This document shows positions 7,851-17,437 of a stretch of DNA of 37,718 nt, piece by piece. The notes under the pieces were generated by a model, which worked only from the letters and a program-made list of their open reading frames with translations, was not told the DNA's origin and ran no database searches. Source of the DNA: Polaromonas sp. (GTDB lineage Bacteria > Pseudomonadota > Gammaproteobacteria > Burkholderiales > Burkholderiaceae_C); the NCBI GenBank assembly GCA_026400075.1, contig JAPLPS010000120.1, positions 1-37,718 on the forward strand, in the 5' to 3' direction. The position numbers and the translations under genes are program-made. How positions within the stretch are numbered: the first letter of the stretch is position 1; each line of letters starts with the position of its first letter.

Positions 7851-10778
7851 TTACATATTGCGCCGATACTGCCCGCCCACTTCAAACAGCGCATTCGTAA
7901 TCTGCCCCAGCGAGCAAACCCGCACCGCGTCCATCAGCACCTCGAACACGTTCTTGTTTTCAATCACCGCCTGCTGCAGGCGCTTGAGCTGCGCCGGAGC
8001 CGCGTCCGCGTGGCGGGTGTGGAAATCCGCCAGCCGCTGCAGTTGCGACTGCTTTTCCTCGTCCGTCGAGCGGGCCAGTTCCAGCTTGTCATGCACCGCA
8101 TCGCCGTGCGGGTTGCGGAAGGTGTTCACGCCGATGATGGGCAGCTCGCCGGTGTGTTTTAGCATCTCGTAGTGCATCGACTCGTCCTGGATGCGCCCGC
8201 GCTGGTAGCCCGTTTCCATCGCGCCGAGGACGCCGCCCCGGTCGGCAATGTTCTGGAACTCGGCCAGCACGGCTTCTTCCACCAGCTCGGTGAGTTCTTC
8301 GATGATGAACGCGCCCTGTGACGGGTTTTCGTTCTTAGCCAAGCCCCATTCGCGGTTGATGATGAGCTGAATCGCCATCGCCCGGCGCACGCTGTCTTCG
8401 GTGGGCGTGGTGATGGCTTCGTCGAAGGCGTTGGTGTGCAGCGAATTACAGTTGTCGTAGATCGCGATCAGCGCCTGCAGCGTGGTGCGGATGTCGTTGA
8501 ACTGAATTTCCTGCGCGTGCAGGCTGCGGCCCGAGGTTTGAATGTGGTATTTCAGCTTCTGGCTGCGTTCGTTCGCGCCGTACTTTTCTTTCATCGCCAC
8601 GGCCCAGATGCGGCGGGCGACGCGGCCCATCACGGTGTATTCCGGGTCCATGCCGTTGCTGAAGAAGAAGGACAGATTCGGCGCGAAGTCGTCGATGTGC
8701 ATGCCGCGCGCCAGGTACGCTTCGACAAACGTGAAGCCGTTCGACAACGTGAAGGCCAGTTGCGAGATCGGGTTCGCGCCCGCTTCGGCAATGTGATAGC
8801 CGCTGATCGACACGCTGTAGAAATTGCGCACGTTGTGATGCACAAAATATTCGGCGATGTCGCCCATCACCTTCAGGCTGAACTCGGTGCTGAAAATGCA
8901 GGTGTTCTGGCCCTGGTCTTCCTTCAGGATGTCGGCCTGCACCGTGCCGCGCACGTTGGCTTGCACCCATTCGCGGATTTTGGCGGTTTCGGTTTCCGTG
9001 GCTTCGCGGCCATTGTCGGTCTTGAATTTTTCCAGATTCTGGTCGATGGCGGCGTTCATGAACATCGCCAGGATGCTCGGCGCCGGGCCGTTGATCGTCA
9101 TCGACACGGAAGTCGTCGGGCTGCACAGGTCAAAACCGCTGTACAGCACTTTCAAATCGTCCAGCGTGGCAATCGACACGCCGGAGTTGCCGACCTTGCC
9201 GTAAATGTCCGGGCGCGGATCGGGGTCGTTGCCGTACAGCGTCACCGAGTCAAAGGCGGTCGAGAGGCGCTTGGCTTCCATGCCGTCGGACAGCAGCCGG
9301 AACCGGCGGTTCGTGCGGAACGGGTCGCCTTCACCGGCGAACATGCGCGTTGGGTCTTCGCCCTCGCGTTTAAAAGCGAAGGTGCCTGCGGTGTAGGGGT
9401 AGCTGCCGGGCACGTTGTCCAGCGTCAGCCATTTCAGGATTTCGCCGTGGTCTTCGTACTGCGGCAGGGCGACTTTGCGGAGGGTGGTGCCGCTGAGGGA
9501 CTTGCTGGTCAGCGCGGTGCGGATTTCCTTGTCGCGGATTTTGACGATGTACTCGTCGCCCGCGTAGGCTTTTTGCATCGCGGGCCACTGGGTCAGCAGC
9601 TTTTTGGCGGCCGGGTCTTGCACCAGTTCGCGCTCGACGGCCAGGCCGATGACGGCTTCAACGGCGTCGGCTGTGGCGGTTTTGCTGGCGCTGAGCATGC
9701 CGGACGTGGCGCGCAGTTGCTGGATTTCTCGGGCCAGACGGGCCTGCTCACGGCCGCGCTGCTTGTAGCCGCGCACGGTGTCGGTGATTTCGGCCAGGTA
9801 GCGGGTGCGGGCAGCGGGCACGACCGGGGTTTGATTCGTGCTGTGGCGCACGTTGACCAGCGGCAGCGCGCCGTCGTTCAGCTTCAGGCCGAGCGCGTTC
9901 AGGCGCACTTTCAGCGCTTGATACAGCGCGGTCACGCCGTCGTCGTTGAAGCGGGCCGCCATCGTGCCGAACACTGGCATCTGCTCGGTCGGCGTGTTCC
10001 AGGCTTCCTTGTTGCGCGCGCCGCCGCTCTTGCGCCGCGACGGGTCGATGCTGATCAGGGCCACGCGCAGCTGGTCGCCCTGGTCGAGGCGCAGGCGGCG
10101 GATCAGCTCGTCGGTCAGCGACGACTTGCCCGCGCCGCCGGTGCCGGTGATGCCGAGCACGGGAATGGTTTTGGTGGCGGCCTGAACGCGCACGGCGTCC
10201 ACCAGCGCCGCGTCGGCTTTTTCGGCTTCGAGGGCGGTAATCAGCTGGGCCAGGGCGCGCCAGGCCATTTCGCTGTGGCCTTCAATCGCCGACAGCGCGG
10301 TGGGTGCGAAGCCGGACAAATCCTTGTCGCAGCGCATCACCATCTCGCCGATCATGCCTTGCAAGCCCATGCGCTGGCCGTCTTCGGGGCTGAAGATGTG
10401 CGACACGCCATAGGCGTGCAGCTCGCGGATTTCCGGCCCGACGATCACGCCGCCGCCGCCGCCGAACACCTGGATATGCTCGCCGCCCCGGCTTTTCAGC
10501 AGATCGACCATGTACTTGAAATACTCCACATGCCCGCCCTGGTAGGAGCTGATGGCGATGCCTTGGGCGTCTTCCTGCAGCGCGGCGGTGACGACTTCAT
10601 CGACGCTGCGGTTGTGGCCCAAATGGATGACTTCGGCGCCCATGCCTTGCAGGATGCGCCGCATGATGTTGATGGCCGCGTCGTGGCCGTCAAACAGGCT
10701 GGCGGCGGTGACGAAGCGCACCTTGTTCGTCGGGCGGTAGCTGGCAAGAGCCTTGTAATCGGTGGATAAATCGGTCAT
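7851..10778 (-). CDS. icmF: IcmF-type fused isobutyryl-CoA mutase with an apparently deleted G-domain core
   Basis: Predicted 975-residue adenosylcobalamin enzyme interconverting isobutyryl-CoA and n-butyryl-CoA or similar acyl-CoAs. Order: B12-binding domain ([37 protein letters not shown]; ~20-150), then a MeaI-like GTPase segment with Walker [13 protein letters not shown] (~205-216) and [10 protein letters not shown], then the mutase TIM barrel with its landmarks ([66 protein letters not shown]). Directly after SGGA (~residue 254, DNA ~10016) the protein jumps to [18 protein letters not shown]. In the Cupriavidus IcmF as I remember it, about 110 residues with the ETSG switch and NKxD motif lie between these points; IcmF is normally ~1090 residues. 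The start at 10778 is chosen over 10814 because GGAG precedes it with 8-base spacing and MTDLS matches relatives. Confidence 0.85.
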   Translation of the reverse strand: MTDLSTDYKALASYRPTNKVRFVTAASLFDGHDAAINIMRRILQGMGAEVIHLGHNRSVDEVVTAALQEDAQGIAISSYQGGHVEYFKYMVDLLKSRGGEHIQVFGGGGGVIVGPEIRELHAYGVSHIFSPEDGQRMGLQGMIGEMVMRCDKDLSGFAPTALSAIEGHSEMAWRALAQLITALEAEKADAALVDAVRVQAATKTIPVLGITGTGGAGKSSLTDELIRRLRLDQGDQLRVALISIDPSRRKSGGARNKEAWNTPTEQMPVFGTMAARFNDDGVTALYQALKVRLNALGLKLNDGALPLVNVRHSTNQTPVVPAARTRYLAEITDTVRGYKQRGREQARLAREIQQLRATSGMLSASKTATADAVEAVIGLAVERELVQDPAAKKLLTQWPAMQKAYAGDEYIVKIRDKEIRTALTSKSLSGTTLRKVALPQYEDHGEILKWLTLDNVPGSYPYTAGTFAFKREGEDPTRMFAGEGDPFRTNRRFRLLSDGMEAKRLSTAFDSVTLYGNDPDPRPDIYGKVGNSGVSIATLDDLKVLYSGFDLCSPTTSVSMTINGPAPSILAMFMNAAIDQNLEKFKTDNGREATETETAKIREWVQANVRGTVQADILKEDQGQNTCIFSTEFSLKVMGDIAEYFVHHNVRNFYSVSISGYHIAEAGANPISQLAFTLSNGFTFVEAYLARGMHIDDFAPNLSFFFSNGMDPEYTVMGRVARRIWAVAMKEKYGANERSQKLKYHIQTSGRSLHAQEIQFNDIRTTLQALIAIYDNCNSLHTNAFDEAITTPTEDSVRRAMAIQLIINREWGLAKNENPSQGAFIIEELTELVEEAVLAEFQNIADRGGVLGAMETGYQRGRIQDESMHYEMLKHTGELPIIGVNTFRNPHGDAVHDKLELARSTDEEKQSQLQRLADFHTRHADAAPAQLKRLQQAVIENKNVFEVLMDAVRVCSLGQITNALFEVGGQYRRNM

Positions 10779-10835
10779 GGGGGTGTCTCCGGGGCGGATG
10801 GTGTGGGGCGTCAAAAGGTCAGCCCGGATGATATT

Positions 10836-10851
10836 ACGTTTACGTAAACGT
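10836..10851. promoter_or_regulatory. 16-bp perfect palindrome upstream of icmF (candidate operator)
   Basis: ACGTTTACGTAAACGT is a perfect 16-bp palindrome 58-73 bases upstream of the icmF start. ACGTWWACGT-type palindromes are, from memory, used by regulators of branched-chain amino acid and acyl-CoA breakdown (MerR-type LiuR and related) in proteobacteria. That would suit an acyl-CoA mutase. No regulator gene of that type is in the window. Confidence 0.6.
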
Positions 10852-11075
10852 CAACTTACGGCGCCCGGCATTTCTTCCAAGGGTTAACCCGTAGTTTTTG
10901 GCGCTGGCTGTTTTTTTACAGCGATTGCATGAAATATTTTGCAAGCATTGTTCAAAAAACTTCATCCTCTTTTGCCCTTTATTTGGCCTTTCTCTGAGGA
11001 AAACACTATGAAGCTTTCAGAATAAAGCGGCTAGATTTAAGCGTATTGACTTACCTTACCTATCCCGGAGACAGC

Positions 11076-12278
11076 ATGAGTACTCGTTTTGCTAAATTAG
11101 CCATTGCGTCAGCGGTTTTCAGCGTGGCCGGGCTGGCTGCCGCCGCCGAGCCGATCAAGATCGGCGTGGCCGGTCCGTTCACCGGGGGCTCGTCGTCGAT
11201 GGGCGTGAGCATGCGCGACGGCGTGCGCCTCGCCACCGAGGAAATCAACAAGGCTGGCGGCGTGCTCGGGCGCCAGTTGCAGCTCGTCGAGCGCGATGAC
11301 GAGGCCAAAAACGAGCGCGGCGTGCAGATCGCCCAGGAGCTGATCAACAAGGAAAAAGTCACCGCCACCGTCGGCTACATCAACACCGGCGTGGCACTGG
11401 CCTCGCAGCGTTTCTTTCAGGACGCCAAAATTCCGGTGATGAACAACGTGGCCACCGGCAGCGTCATCACCCAGCAGTTCAAAGACCAGCCGGAAAACTA
11501 CATTTTTCGCAACGCCGCGCACGACAGCATCCAGGCGCCGATGATTATTGAAGAGTCGGTGGCGCGGCGCGGCTACAAAAAGGTCGCCATCCTGGCCGAC
11601 TCGACCAACTACGGCCAGCTCGGCCGCGCCGACCTGGAAAAAGCGCTTGCCGCCAAGGGCATGAAGCCGGTCGCCATCGAAAAGTTCAACATCAAGGATG
11701 TGGACATGACGGCCCAGCTGCTCAAGGCCAAGGAAGCCGGCGCCGAAGCGATCCTGACCTACGGCATCGGCCCCGAGCTGGCGCAAATTGCCAACGGCAT
11801 GACCAAGCTGGGCTGGAAAGTGCCGATGATTGGCAGCTGGACGCTGTCGATGGCCAACTACATCGACAACGCTGGCCCCGGCGGCGAGGGCGCGCGCATG
11901 CCGCAAACCTTCATCCAGGAGCCGACGACGCCGAAACGCCAGTCCTTCATCATCAGCTACCTGAAAACCTTCAAGCCGAAGAACCAGCGCATCGACTCGC
12001 CGGTGTCGGCCGCCCAGGGCTACGATTCCATCTACCTGCTGGCCGCCGCCATCAAGCAGGCCAATTCGACCGACGGCCCGAAGATCAAGGCCGCGCTGGA
12101 AAACCTGAAAACGCCGGTTGAAGGCGTGGTGACGACGTACAACAAGCCCTTCACCGCCCAGGATCACGAAGCCATCACCGCGAACATCCCGGTGTTCGGC
12201 GAAGTCAAGGGCCAGCGTGTCGTCTATGCCTACGCGGACGACCAGAAGAAGGCCTCCGAAGTCCGGGTCAAAAAATAA
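11076..12278 (+). CDS. livK: Branched-chain amino acid ABC transporter, periplasmic substrate-binding protein
   Basis: A 400-residue type I periplasmic binding protein (Leu/Ile/Val-binding type). The signal peptide MSTRFAKLAIASAVFSVAG ends at AAAAEP, and the mature protein begins IKIGVAGPFTGGSSSMG, the typical strand and ligand loop of the family. EINKAGGVLGRQL and YINTGVALASQRF are further family landmarks. The start at 11076 has GGAG five bases upstream; an in-frame TTG at 11046 would add residues in front of the signal peptide and is rejected. It is the first gene of the liv operon and is followed by a hairpin terminator that probably lets it be made in excess over the membrane parts. The exact ligand (Leu, Ile, Val or an aromatic acid) cannot be read from the sequence. 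Confidence 0.92.
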   Translation: MSTRFAKLAIASAVFSVAGLAAAAEPIKIGVAGPFTGGSSSMGVSMRDGVRLATEEINKAGGVLGRQLQLVERDDEAKNERGVQIAQELINKEKVTATVGYINTGVALASQRFFQDAKIPVMNNVATGSVITQQFKDQPENYIFRNAAHDSIQAPMIIEESVARRGYKKVAILADSTNYGQLGRADLEKALAAKGMKPVAIEKFNIKDVDMTAQLLKAKEAGAEAILTYGIGPELAQIANGMTKLGWKVPMIGSWTLSMANYIDNAGPGGEGARMPQTFIQEPTTPKRQSFIISYLKTFKPKNQRIDSPVSAAQGYDSIYLLAAAIKQANSTDGPKIKAALENLKTPVEGVVTTYNKPFTAQDHEAITANIPVFGEVKGQRVVYAYADDQKKASEVRVKK

Positions 12279-12301
12279 GCCCGCCGCATCTTCAAATCCA
12301 G

Positions 12302-12334
12302 GCACCGCGCTCCCACTGAGGCGGTGCTTTTTTT
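12302..12334 (+). terminator. Intrinsic terminator/attenuator between livK and livH
   Basis: GCACCGC (12302-12308) pairs with GCGGTGC (12321-12327), followed by seven T. Lying inside the operon, it should act as a partial terminator that raises binding-protein output relative to the permeases. Confidence 0.85.
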
Positions 12335-12367
12335 ATCGCTTGCAGCTATTTTCACGGGACTAAATTT

Positions 12368-13243
12368 ATGGAAATCCTGCTCCAACTGGTGTACAGCGGC
12401 GTGGCCCTGGGCATGATCTACGCGGTCATTGCGTTCGGCTACCAGCTGACGTTCCAGACCTCCGACACCCTCAATTTCGGCCAGGGCGACGCGCTGATGC
12501 TGGGCGCGATGGTCGGGCTGACGCTGGTCAACTTCGGCGTGAATTACTGGCTGGTGATTCCGCTGGTCATCGTCTTTGGCCTGCTGCAGGGCGCGCTGGT
12601 CGAGCGCATCGGCGTGCGCCCTGCCATCAAGATCAAGAGCGAGTTCGGCTGGATCATGTCCACCATCGCGCTGGGCATCATTTTTAAAAACGTCGCGGAA
12701 AACATCTGGGGCCGCGACGATCTGCGCTTTCCCTCGCCGCTGCCTGAAGTGCCTATCAAACTGTTCGGCGCCAACATCATGCCGATGGAAATTCTGGTCG
12801 TCGGGGGCGCTTTGCTGATGATGCTGGCGGTCGAATTTTTCAACCGCAAGACGATTTACGGCAAGGCCGTGGTCGCCACCTTCAACGACCGCGACGCGGC
12901 CAAGCTGATGGGCATCAACACCGGACTGGTCATTACCTTTTCGTATGCGCTGTCGTCGGCGACTGCCGGTTTTGCCGGGGTGCTGATTGCGCCGCTGACG
13001 CTGACGGGTGCAACGATGGGCGCGGTGCTGGGGCTGAAAGCGTTTGCCGTCGCCATCATCGGCGGGCTGACCAGCGGGCTGGGCATCATCGTCGGCGGCA
13101 TCATCCTGGGCGTGGCTGAGACGACGACTGGCTTTTACATTTCCACCGGCTACAAGGACGTTCCCGGGCTGGTGCTGCTGCTGCTGGTGCTGGCCTTCAA
13201 GCCCGCTGGCCTGTTCGGCAAAAACGCGATCAAGAAAGTCTGA
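12368..13243 (+). CDS. livH: Branched-chain amino acid ABC transporter permease LivH
   Basis: A 291-residue inner-membrane permease with about eight hydrophobic segments. It begins MEILLQLVYSGVALGMIYAV and holds the LivH landmarks: LNFGQGDALMLGAM (~36-49), AxxNDRDAAKLMGIN (EAA-like loop that contacts the ATPase, ~175-190) and GLTSGLGIIVGGIILGVAE (~235-255). It forms the translocation pore together with the LivM part of the next gene. The gap to the next gene is two bases, so the two are co-translated. Confidence 0.92.
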   Translation: MEILLQLVYSGVALGMIYAVIAFGYQLTFQTSDTLNFGQGDALMLGAMVGLTLVNFGVNYWLVIPLVIVFGLLQGALVERIGVRPAIKIKSEFGWIMSTIALGIIFKNVAENIWGRDDLRFPSPLPEVPIKLFGANIMPMEILVVGGALLMMLAVEFFNRKTIYGKAVVATFNDRDAAKLMGINTGLVITFSYALSSATAGFAGVLIAPLTLTGATMGAVLGLKAFAVAIIGGLTSGLGIIVGGIILGVAETTTGFYISTGYKDVPGLVLLLLVLAFKPAGLFGKNAIKKV

Positions 13244-13245
13244 AG

Positions 13246-15174
13246 ATGAACCGCAAGACCCTGATTGCTGGTGCGGGACTGGCACTGCTGGCCGCCGTGC
13301 CGCTGATGACGAGCAACTCGTATTACATCCACATGGTCGGCACGATCATGATTTACGCCATCTTGCTGTTCGGTCTCGACATCGTCGTCGGTTACACCGG
13401 CCAGGTGTCGCTGGGCCACGCCGGGCTGTTTGGCGTGGGCTCGTACACGGCGGGCGTGCTGTTCATGAAGCTGGCCGCGCCGCTGTGGCTGATCATTCCG
13501 GCCAGCGTGGCGGTGACGGCTGTTTTTGGCGCGCTGCTGGCGCTGCCCGCGCTGCGCGTGACCGGCCCGTATCTGGCGATGGTGACGCTGGCCTTCGGCA
13601 CCATCGTGCAGATTCTGATCAACGAGATGACCTTTCTGACCGAAGGCCCGCTGGGCATCACGATTCCGAAGCCGTCGATTGCCGGTTTCAAGCTCGACGA
13701 GCACGGCTTTTACTGGCTGGTGCTGGCGCTGATGATCATGTCGCTGGTGGTGGTGGATCGCATCCTGCGCTCGCACTTCGGCCGGGCGTTTGAAGCGCTG
13801 CGCGGCAGCCCGGTCGCGTCGGACTGCATGGGCGTGTCGGTCTATCTGTACAAGGTGTTTGCCTTTGTCATCAGTGCCGGGTTTGCCGGTCTGGCGGGCT
13901 GCCTGTACGCCTATTCGGAGCAGTACATCTCGCCCAACACCTACAACTTCGAGTTGACGGTGCTGTTTTTGCTCGCCGTCATCATGGGCGGGCGCAAGAC
14001 GCGTTCGGGCGCGCTGCTGGGCGCGGCCATCATCGTGATCCTGCCCAAGCTGCTTGATGACCTGGAGCTGTTTCGCATCGTCGCTTCGACGCTGGCGGTG
14101 CTGATGCTCGTGGGTGCGGTGGTTGGTGTCGCTAGAAAGATGACCACGCCCAAGACGATGGCCATTCCGGTGGTCGGCACGATGGCGCTGGCCGGGTTTT
14201 CGTTCTGGCTCGAATCCATCACCGACTGGCGCTTGAGCATTTTTGGCCTGATGATTTTGTTTGTCGTTTATTACCTGCAGGACGGCATCGTCGGTTTTGT
14301 GCGCAGCCTGTTCCATGTGCGCAAGGTCGTCGAAATGGACGCCGAGCTGCCGCAGTCCGACAGCGGCAAAGACGCGCTGGTCGCAGCCGCCAGCAGCGGC
14401 GAAGTCGGCGGCGAGCTGCTGGTGGCCAAGGGCGTGCTGATGCAGTTCGGCGGCCTGAAAGCCATCAACCTGGTTGATCTGAACATCCGGCGCGGCACGA
14501 TTCACGGCCTGATCGGCCCGAACGGCTCGGGCAAAAGCACGATGATGAATGTGCTCACCGGCATTTACGTGCCGACGGCGGGCAGCATCGAGTTTGCCGG
14601 GCGCTCGGTGGTGGGGCGCACCTCGTCGGACATTGCGCTGTCGGGCATTGCGCGCACCTTCCAGAACGTGCAGCTGTTTGGCGAAATGACGGCGCTGCAG
14701 AACATCCAGGTCGGCCTGCACCACAGTTTCCGCAGCACTTTTGCCGACGTGGCGCTGCACATGCCGCGCTACCGGCGCGAGGAAACGGCGGCCACCGTGC
14801 GCGGTCTGGGCCTGCTGCGCTTTGTCGGCCTGGCTGATCTGGCGCAGGAAGAAGCGCGCAACCTGCCTTACGGCAAGCAGCGCCTGCTGGAAATCGCCAG
14901 GGCGCTGGCGCTGGATCCGCAGCTGCTGCTGCTCGACGAACCCGCCGCCGGACTGACCGCGCCCGACATCAAGGAGCTGGTCGCCATCATCCGCAAGATC
15001 CGCGACCACGGCATCACCGTGATCCTGATCGAGCACCACATGGACGTGGTGATGGGCATGTGCGACACCGTCTCGGTGCTCGACTTCGGCCAGAAAATCG
15101 CCGAAGGCAAGCCCGCCGATGTACAGGCCGATGCCAAGGTCATCGAGGCCTATCTCGGTGGCACAGCCGCCTAA
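13246..15174 (+). CDS. livMG: LivM-LivG fusion: ABC permease joined to ATP-binding domain
   Basis: A 642-residue protein. Residues ~1-350 are the LivM permease, with about ten membrane segments, GYTGQVSLGHAGLFGVGSY (~50-67), LRVTGPYLAMVTLAFG (~102-117) and the EAA-like LRGSPVASDCMGV loop (~185-197). After a charged linker (~360-390) comes a LivG-type ATPase: Walker A GPNGSGKS (~424-431), signature LPYGKQRLLEIARAL, Walker B LLLLDEPAAGL and switch His in LIEHHMD. The signature is slightly divergent (LPYGK instead of LSYGQ). Separate livM and livG genes are the usual arrangement; the fusion is one continuous frame with no sign of an error and occurs in other Burkholderiales. Confidence 0.92.
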   Translation: MNRKTLIAGAGLALLAAVPLMTSNSYYIHMVGTIMIYAILLFGLDIVVGYTGQVSLGHAGLFGVGSYTAGVLFMKLAAPLWLIIPASVAVTAVFGALLALPALRVTGPYLAMVTLAFGTIVQILINEMTFLTEGPLGITIPKPSIAGFKLDEHGFYWLVLALMIMSLVVVDRILRSHFGRAFEALRGSPVASDCMGVSVYLYKVFAFVISAGFAGLAGCLYAYSEQYISPNTYNFELTVLFLLAVIMGGRKTRSGALLGAAIIVILPKLLDDLELFRIVASTLAVLMLVGAVVGVARKMTTPKTMAIPVVGTMALAGFSFWLESITDWRLSIFGLMILFVVYYLQDGIVGFVRSLFHVRKVVEMDAELPQSDSGKDALVAAASSGEVGGELLVAKGVLMQFGGLKAINLVDLNIRRGTIHGLIGPNGSGKSTMMNVLTGIYVPTAGSIEFAGRSVVGRTSSDIALSGIARTFQNVQLFGEMTALQNIQVGLHHSFRSTFADVALHMPRYRREETAATVRGLGLLRFVGLADLAQEEARNLPYGKQRLLEIARALALDPQLLLLDEPAAGLTAPDIKELVAIIRKIRDHGITVILIEHHMDVVMGMCDTVSVLDFGQKIAEGKPADVQADAKVIEAYLGGTAA

Positions 15175-15202
15175 CGCCAGATAACGCCAGAAAGCATTCT
15201 CC

Positions 15203-15925
15203 ATGTTGAGCATTCAAAATCTCGAAGCCGGTTACGGCAAGGTGCAGGTGCTGCACGGCATTTCGCTCGAAGTGCCCAAGGGCAAAGTGGTGACGCTGAT
15301 CGGCTCCAACGGCGCGGGCAAAACGACGACGATGCGCGCCATTTCCGGCATGATCAAGCCGACGGCGGGCCAGATCAGCCTGCACGGCAAGCGAATTGAT
15401 GGGCTGGAGTCGTACACCATCGCCAAGCAGGGGCTGGCCCATTCGCCGGAGGGGCGGCGCGTTTTTGCCACGATGACGGTGACGGACAACCTGATTCTGG
15501 GCGCTTTTCCGCGCCTGACCGGCAGCCGCCCGAAGGGCGATGTGCAGGGCGATCTGGCGCGTGCGCTGGAGCTGTTTCCGCGCCTGAAAGAGCGGCAAAA
15601 CCAGCTGGCTGGCACGCTCTCCGGCGGCGAGCAGCAGATGCTGGCGATGGCGCGCGCCGTGATGCTGAACCCGGAAATCGTGCTGCTCGACGAGCCTTCA
15701 ATGGGGCTGGCGCCGATTCTGGTCGAGGAGGTGTTTCGCATCATTTCCGACCTGAAATCACAGGGCGTGACGATGCTTCTGGTCGAGCAGTTCGCCGCCG
15801 CCGCGCTCAAGGTGGCCGATTACGGCTACGTGCTGGAAAACGGCCGCATCTCCGTGCATGGCGAAGCGGCCAGCCTGCGCGACGATCCTGCCGTCAGGGC
15901 CGCTTACCTGGGCGGCGGCCACTGA
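15203..15925 (+). CDS. livF: Branched-chain amino acid ABC transporter ATP-binding protein LivF
   Basis: A 240-residue cytosolic ATPase, last gene of the liv operon, 28 bases after the LivM-LivG fusion. Walker A GSNGAGKTT (~34-42), signature LSGGEQQMLAMARA, Walker B VLLDEPSMGLAP and switch His-position LLVEQFA are all present. The LVEQ ending, in place of a histidine, is normal for LivF. It pairs with the LivG domain of the fusion to power transport. It is convergent with the PPK2 gene, with three bases between the stops. Confidence 0.93.
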   Translation: MLSIQNLEAGYGKVQVLHGISLEVPKGKVVTLIGSNGAGKTTTMRAISGMIKPTAGQISLHGKRIDGLESYTIAKQGLAHSPEGRRVFATMTVTDNLILGAFPRLTGSRPKGDVQGDLARALELFPRLKERQNQLAGTLSGGEQQMLAMARAVMLNPEIVLLDEPSMGLAPILVEEVFRIISDLKSQGVTMLLVEQFAAAALKVADYGYVLENGRISVHGEAASLRDDPAVRAAYLGGGH

Positions 15926-15928
15926 GCA

Positions 15929-16846
15929 TCACACCACCTTGATGCCCTTGAGCGCCGGGTCGCCGGGCGGGTAGCGCAGGTCGAGTTGCCTGAGCCTGCT
16001 GTGGACGATGCTGGCAATCATCAGGTCGCGGTGCGTCTTGGAGTTGGCGGGCACGACGGTCCACGGCGCCCACGGCGTGCTGGTGGCGTTGAGCAGGTCG
16101 GCGTAAGCCTGCTGGTAATGCTTCCACTGTTTGCGCGCCTCCAGGTCGCCGAGGCTGAACTTCCAGATTTTGCTCGGGTCATCGAGCCGGGCCTGCAGCC
16201 GCTCGCCCTGCTCGTCCAGGCTGATGTGCAGCATGAACTTCAGGATCACCGTGCCGGTTTCGCTGAGCATGCGCTCAAAGTCGTTGATGTGCTGGTAGCG
16301 CTGGGCCGTCTGCGCGGGCGTGATCCAGCCGTTCACCGGCGGCACCAGCACCTCTTCGTAATGGCTGCGGTTGAAAATCATCAGTTCGCCCGCGCCGGGC
16401 ATCACCTGGTGAATGCGCCACAGGTAGTCGTGGGCGCGCTCGTCTTCGCTGGGCGCTTTCCAGCCGACGGTGCGCACGCCCAGCGGGCTGATGCGGCCGA
16501 ACACGCCGCGCAGCGTGCCGTCCTTGCCCGAGGTGTCAGTGCCCTGCAAAATCACCAGCAGCTTGTAGCGCTTGTCGCCGTAAAACAGGTTTTGCAGCGC
16601 GTCCAGATCGGTCGCCAGCGTTTCGACCTGCGCCTTGTCGCGGGCCTTGTCGCCGCTGGAAAAAGGCCGGGCCGACGCGTCAAAATCGGCCATCGTGCAG
16701 GGTTTGCTCTTTTTGTTGCCATTGCCATTGCTATTGCCGTTGCCGTTGGTCAGTGGCGGCTGCCATCCGTCCAGCAGGCTGGCGAGCGACTTGAGTTCGG
16801 CTTTGCTGGGGCGGGCGCCGGGGGAGGCATCAAGGTTTGAGGACAT
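15929..16846 (-). CDS. ppk2: Polyphosphate kinase 2 family protein (PPK2)
   Basis: A 305-residue cytosolic kinase that transfers phosphate between polyphosphate and nucleotides. The P-loop reads GTDTSGKDG, followed by GVFGRISPLGVRTVGWKAPS and the DYLWRIHQVMPGAGELMIFNRSHYEEVLV block typical of PPK2. Then come DFERMLSETGTVILKFMLHIS with the lid region and WKHYQQAYADLLNATSTPWAPWTVVPAN. The start at 16846 has GGAG six bases upstream; the longer frame to 16906 lacks a good site. Near residue 33 is a Gly-Asn repeat tract from a hexanucleotide repeat (about 16719-16750). Whether it prefers AMP, ADP or GDP cannot be decided by eye. Confidence 0.9.
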   Translation of the reverse strand: MSSNLDASPGARPSKAELKSLASLLDGWQPPLTNGNGNSNGNGNKKSKPCTMADFDASARPFSSGDKARDKAQVETLATDLDALQNLFYGDKRYKLLVILQGTDTSGKDGTLRGVFGRISPLGVRTVGWKAPSEDERAHDYLWRIHQVMPGAGELMIFNRSHYEEVLVPPVNGWITPAQTAQRYQHINDFERMLSETGTVILKFMLHISLDEQGERLQARLDDPSKIWKFSLGDLEARKQWKHYQQAYADLLNATSTPWAPWTVVPANSKTHRDLMIASIVHSRLRQLDLRYPPGDPALKGIKVV

Positions 16847-16995
16847 CGGACACTCCGGTGGTTGGGTGGGGATACCGCCTGATTTTGCCGTGGCTGGCGG
16901 CGCCAATACACTTGTTTCTTTTACTGCGCCGCCACGCGCCCGTCCGGGTTAGACGTCAAGCGGCGCGCTCAACTTGACCGATGACAGGGCTCTTT

Positions 16996-17421
16996 ATGAC
17001 AACCGTTTTTTCGCTTCAAATCCAAGCTGCGTCCGGCTATGCGGGCGACATTTCCGCCGAGCTGGCCTGGCAATGGCTGCAGTCCGGCCAGGCCGTGCTG
17101 GTCGATGTGCGCACCGACGCCGAGCGTGAATGGGTCGGCGGCGTGCCCGGCGCTGTGGCGCTGGCCTGGAAGCAGTGGCCGGGCATGGCGATGAACCCCG
17201 GTTTTGACGCCGGACTGCAGGCGGTGGTGCCGACCGGCGCGAAGGTGGTGCTGCTGTGCCGCAGCGGCGTGCGCTCGGTGGCTGCGGCGAAACGGGCGAC
17301 CGAGCTGGGCCTGGAGGCCTACAACATCCTCGAAGGCTTTGAAGGCGACGCCGATGAAAATGGCCAGCGCGGCCGCCGGGGCGGCTGGCGCTTTCGTGGC
17401 CTGCCGTGGCGCCAGGGCTGA
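16996..17421 (+). CDS. Rhodanese-domain sulfurtransferase
   Basis: A 141-residue single rhodanese domain. It has AVLVDVRTDAEREWVGGVPGA (the CH2A region) and the active loop LLCRSGVRS, where the Cys carries the persulfide and the Arg/Ser hold the thiosulfate anion, then AKRATELGLEAYNILEGFEGD. The product is cytosolic, with no signal peptide. The start at 16996 has AGGG upstream at good spacing; ATG 16981 lacks a ribosome site. The physiological sulfur acceptor is unknown. The stop lies 16 bases before the lux-box-like palindrome of the quorum-sensing locus, so the gene itself is probably not part of that locus. Confidence 0.88.
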   Translation: MTTVFSLQIQAASGYAGDISAELAWQWLQSGQAVLVDVRTDAEREWVGGVPGAVALAWKQWPGMAMNPGFDAGLQAVVPTGAKVVLLCRSGVRSVAAAKRATELGLEAYNILEGFEGDADENGQRGRRGGWRFRGLPWRQG

Positions 17422-17437
17422 GCTTGGGGGCAAAAAT

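Noticed and set aside
8436-10769. 777-codon plus-strand frame opposite icmF
   Set aside because: Shadow of the mutase gene; composition is His/Gln/Val/Ala-rich without any family pattern.
13150-15213. 687-codon minus-strand frame opposite the liv genes
   Set aside because: Shadow frame rich in His, Gln and Arg, with no motif.
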